Positions 5,808 to 8,378 of a stretch of 8,378 bases of DNA are shown here, in pieces. The stretch spans positions 1-8,378 of the forward strand of contig JACCXA010000108.1 of assembly GCA_013697365.1 (NCBI GenBank), read 5' to 3'. Numbering within the stretch: the first letter of the stretch is position 1; every line of letters begins with the position of its first letter. The notes beneath the pieces are model-generated. The model was not told the DNA's origin, searched no databases, and saw nothing but the letters and a program-made list of their open reading frames with translations. Made by a program: the position numbers and the translations under genes. The DNA comes from Chthoniobacterales bacterium (GTDB lineage: Bacteria; Verrucomicrobiota; Verrucomicrobiia; Chthoniobacterales; UBA10450).

Positions 5808-7127
5808 ATGAGCTTTTTCGGCCCGATCTCTTCTCCGCTGCTCGACGAAGCCTCCGCGCCGGTCCTCCGGCGCGCTTTACATCGCGCGCGCATCGTCGGC
5901 AGTTTCGCTTTTGCGCAGGCAGCCGTGCAATTCATCGGCTTCCTGAGCGGCATTCTTCTCGTCCGCACCTTGGACCAGCGTGAGTACGCCTACTTCACGA
6001 TTGCGAACACCATGCAGGGGACGCTCAACGTCCTCGCAGACATCGGGATCAGCATCGGGCTTATCTCCATCGGCGGACGCGTGTGGCAGGATCGCCATCG
6101 TTTCGGTCAGCTCATCACGACGGCTCTCCGCTTGCGCCGCAATTTAGGCGCGGCTGCGACCGCCGTCGTGACGCCGCTGCTCTACTTCATGCTGGTCAAG
6201 AATGGCGCCTCTCCGTTCTACGCCGGCGTTCTGATCGCGTTCGTCCTCGGCGGGCTCCTAATTCAACTCTCGCTCGGCGTTTTGAGCGTGGTGCCGCGCC
6301 TGCATTCCGACATCAAGACCATTCAAACCATCGACCTGACTGGGTCCATCGCGCGCCTGCTCGTTCTCTTCGCGCTCCTCCTGCTTTTTCTGAATGCCAG
6401 CATCGCGGTAGCGGTCGGCTCCGCCATTCTGTTCCTCCAATATTGGATGCTGCGACGATACGTCACCGGCATTATCGACCTAACGGCGCCGGTCAACGAC
6501 GAGGACCGCGGCGCCATGCTTGGCTTCATTCGCGGTCAGGCGGCCAATTCCATCTTCTTCTGCCTCCAGGGGCAGATCACCATTTTCCTGATCAGCTTTT
6601 TTGGAACCCGCGCGAGTTCCGTCGCAGAAGTGGGCGCTCTCGGCCGCCTTGCCATGATCTTCGGCGTTCTGAGCAACCTGCTCACAAACGTCTTCGTGCC
6701 CGCTTTCGCCCGCTGCCAGAGTCCGCGTAGATTGCGCTGGCAGTATGCGGGGGTGGTCGGCTCTGTCGCGGCTTTCAGCATCCTGCTCATCGCCGGCGCG
6801 GCGATGGTTCCGGGAGCGTTTCTGTTTGTGCTCGGCGGTCAGTACTCTCATTTGCAGCGTGAGTTGGTCCTAATGGTCGGAGGCGCCGTCGCCAGCGCCT
6901 TGATCAATACCTTCTGGGCGCTGAACTCATCCAAGGCCTGGATCGCCGGGTCCTGGCTTTATATCCCGCTCACTCTCGGAACGCAGGCTGCGCTCATCCC
7001 CTTCACGGATTTTTCGAGCGTGCGCGGCGTCCTCATTTTCAACCTGATCTCTTCGGTGCCGAACCTTTTTTTGAATCTGGTTCTCAGCTTCCGTGGATTT
7101 CGCAGTCTGCCGCGCGCGCATGCCTGA
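5808..7127 (+). CDS. Wzx-like lipid-linked oligosaccharide flippase (MOP/polysaccharide biosynthesis family)
   Basis: This 439-residue integral membrane protein probably moves the undecaprenyl-linked repeat unit from the cytosolic to the periplasmic face. After a basic N-terminal stretch (RRALHRAR, 21-28) the first helices lie at about 29-52, 64-88, 113-129, 137-162, 179-195 and 197-213. A charged cytosolic loop (about 214-242) separates a second set of similar helices, giving about 12 in all, the normal layout and length for Wzx. RTLDQREYAYF (53-63) matches the conserved R-L-x-x-x-E-Y segment between helices 1 and 2. The gene has no Shine-Dalgarno; the REP-like repeat ends just ahead of the ATG. 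Its 3' end overlaps the next gene by 8 bases, supporting co-translation. Substrate cannot be predicted, and helix limits are approximate. Confidence 0.88.
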   Translation: MSFFGPISSPLLDEASAPVLRRALHRARIVGSFAFAQAAVQFIGFLSGILLVRTLDQREYAYFTIANTMQGTLNVLADIGISIGLISIGGRVWQDRHRFGQLITTALRLRRNLGAAATAVVTPLLYFMLVKNGASPFYAGVLIAFVLGGLLIQLSLGVLSVVPRLHSDIKTIQTIDLTGSIARLLVLFALLLLFLNASIAVAVGSAILFLQYWMLRRYVTGIIDLTAPVNDEDRGAMLGFIRGQAANSIFFCLQGQITIFLISFFGTRASSVAEVGALGRLAMIFGVLSNLLTNVFVPAFARCQSPRRLRWQYAGVVGSVAAFSILLIAGAAMVPGAFLFVLGGQYSHLQRELVLMVGGAVASALINTFWALNSSKAWIAGSWLYIPLTLGTQAALIPFTDFSSVRGVLIFNLISSVPNLFLNLVLSFRGFRSLPRAHA

Positions 7128-7977
7128 GCGTCTGCCAAACTTCTCCTACCATTTCGCGCGCGCCGAAGCTCGAGCGATCCGCAGCGCTTACGCTGCGGCG
7201 CTTCCGGCTTTCTCGCGGCAGAGCCAACCGTCGCCGGCCCATCTCCCGTTCGAGGTCTATTCCTACTCCGGGGAAAGCGCGCTCCCGGAGCAGGCCGCAT
7301 CCATCCGGTCTCTCCTCCGGCACGCCGGTAGCCCGAAGAAATGGACGGTCGTTTCCGATGGGACATACTCGCCACGAAGCATCGCACTACTGCAAGCGCT
7401 CAACCCCGTGGTCAGCGTTTCAGCGTCGACTGCCGAAATTCCAGCCGGTCTTGACCCATCGTTGCGCCTGTATCTCACCGGCCATGCAACCGGCAAACAG
7501 CTCGCCTTGATCATGTCGCTTCCCGTGGATGGCCCGGCCCTGTACGTGGACTCTGATGTTCTCTTCTTTCCCGGTGCGCGAGATCTTGGCGCCGCGCTGG
7601 CGTTGGACCGACCGCAATACTATCTCGCTGACTGTCAGCTTTCGGCGGATGAACGGATCTTGCGGGACAAGGCCGAACGCAAAAAGCCCATCAACACCGG
7701 CGTTCTGTTTCTTCGGAGCAAGTTGGAGTGGTCGTTAAGCATCAAACGATTCCTGGAGCTCGATGGGCCTCCGAACTTCTTTACCAACCAGACGATGACG
7801 CATCTGACCATGCATGCGAATGGCGCCGCGCCTCTCGACCCAAAGACGTTCGTGCTACAGCTCGACGATCAATTTTTGTACGGCGATCACTACGCCAGCT
7901 CGAAAATTATTCTGCGCCACTACGTCAATCCCGTCCGGCACAAATTCTGGAACGCGCTCTGGCGTTTTTCCCGTTGA
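7120..7977 (+). CDS. GT-A-type glycosyltransferase with DSD motif (GT8-like), putative
   Basis: This 285-residue cytosolic enzyme probably adds one sugar to the repeat unit from a nucleotide-sugar donor. ALYVDSDVLFFPG (140-152) carries a DxD motif (D144, D146) for metal and nucleotide-sugar binding. INTGVLFL (191-198) matches the acceptor-side segment of GT8-like and related enzymes. Near the end, H267, K275 and W277 in RHYVNPVRHKFW recall the HxxGxxKxW metal-binding motif of GT8, though with an altered core. An SDGT segment sits at 79-82. There is no signal peptide or membrane segment. I chose ATG 7120, which overlaps the flippase stop by 8 bases; a GTG at 7093 would add nine residues without an SD. 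The gene runs straight into the next (TGATG). Family is tentative; the N-terminal third matches nothing I recognise. Confidence 0.72.
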   Translation: MPERLPNFSYHFARAEARAIRSAYAAALPAFSRQSQPSPAHLPFEVYSYSGESALPEQAASIRSLLRHAGSPKKWTVVSDGTYSPRSIALLQALNPVVSVSASTAEIPAGLDPSLRLYLTGHATGKQLALIMSLPVDGPALYVDSDVLFFPGARDLGAALALDRPQYYLADCQLSADERILRDKAERKKPINTGVLFLRSKLEWSLSIKRFLELDGPPNFFTNQTMTHLTMHANGAAPLDPKTFVLQLDDQFLYGDHYASSKIILRHYVNPVRHKFWNALWRFSR

Positions 7978-8378
7978 TGGTCCCTTCCTCCAAAGCGTTG
8001 CGCATCCTGGTCATCGTAAATCTCCCTTGGGACGCGCGCCTCGGCGCCTCGCGCGTCTGGATGGAGCTGGCCGGGCAATGGCGCGACCACGGCCACGTCG
8101 TCGAGAAATTCAGCCTCTCCGATGTCTTCCCCGGCGTGCGCGCCTCGCGTGTCACCTTCGCCCTGCGCCAGCTCATCTTCATCCGCAAAGCGGCCGCCTT
8201 CGTGCGTCAGCACGCGCAACGCTTCGACGTGATCGACGCACTCATCGGCACGCTCCCGTTCTCGAAGGATGAACTCGGATTCCCCGGCGTGATCGTCGCG
8301 CGCTCCGTTGGTCTTTACCACTTTTACGATCGCTTCGAACAGAGCGTGGAGCGCCGCTGGCCGAGGCCGGAGCAGGGT
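7977..8378 (+). CDS. GT4-type (GT-B) glycosyltransferase, N-terminal part, runs off right edge
   Basis: The ATG shares its A with the preceding TGA (TGATG), a classic coupled start, and the frame stays open for 134 codons to the window end. The N-terminus begins with a Rossmann beta strand (LRILVIVNLPWD, 8-19), then LGASR (22-26) at the usual donor-loop position, a helix with MELAGQW, and HGHVVEKFS (38-46), the standard opening of GT4 acceptor domains. Later, FDVIDALIG and VIVARSVGLYH (105-115) match the acceptor-domain strands in which GT4 enzymes often read R-S-x-G. The donor-binding C-terminal half with its E-x7-E motif would lie beyond the edge, so neither full length nor sugar specificity can be judged. 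Typical family members have 350-400 residues. Confidence 0.82.
   Translation, partial: MVPSSKALRILVIVNLPWDARLGASRVWMELAGQWRDHGHVVEKFSLSDVFPGVRASRVTFALRQLIFIRKAAAFVRQHAQRFDVIDALIGTLPFSKDELGFPGVIVARSVGLYHFYDRFEQSVERRWPRPEQG

Noticed and set aside
1..8378. CRISPR array, tRNA, rRNA, insertion sequence or phage genes
   Set aside because: No regularly spaced repeats, tRNA-like cloverleaf, transposase motif or terminal repeats of an insertion sequence were found on either strand by reading.

Overview
The window holds the start of a large exopolysaccharide or capsule locus from a Gram-negative bacterium with moderately high GC. Outer-membrane export components, near-absence of Shine-Dalgarno sequences inside the operon, and a REP-like GTAGTCCCGGCTTTAGC-type repeat suggest Verrucomicrobiota (soil Spartobacteria/Chthoniobacterales-like). 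That assignment is inference from general familiarity, not from a database match.

Layout. From position 1232 leftward on the minus strand runs a secreted protein with two discoidin-like (F5/8 type C-like) modules. Its frame stays open to the left edge, so its C-terminus is missing. Positions 1233-1554 are a divergent intergenic region with alternative inverted repeats, a pair of 15-bp direct repeats exactly 32 bp apart, a quasi-palindrome, and a GGAGG followed by a possible 25-codon leader ORF. That small ORF overlaps the start of the first plus-strand gene.

The plus strand then carries one tightly packed, probably co-transcribed series: an outer-membrane beta-barrel protein (1555-2868), a short polysaccharide export (OPX/Wza-like) protein (2890-3573), a Wzc-like chain-length regulator fused to a BY-kinase (3577-5733), a 74-bp spacer with a REP-like inverted repeat, a Wzx-like flippase (5808-7127), a GT-A-type glycosyltransferase with a DSD motif (7120-7977), and the N-terminal third or so of a GT-B/GT4 glycosyltransferase running off the right edge (7977-8378).

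How they fit together. Glycosyltransferases build a lipid-linked repeat unit, the flippase turns it across the inner membrane, and the Wzc-like kinase controls polymerisation and couples to export. The OPX protein, probably with the neighbouring beta-barrel, forms the exit path. The OPX protein is short, has no lipobox cysteine and has no room for the outer-membrane helix of E. coli Wza. A dedicated porin next to it therefore makes this look like the split OPX plus beta-barrel export type. The divergent discoidin protein may be a surface polymer-binding protein of the same system, but only its position suggests this. No polymerase (Wzy), no initiating sugar-phosphate transferase and no transcriptional regulator gene is visible; they would have to lie outside the window.
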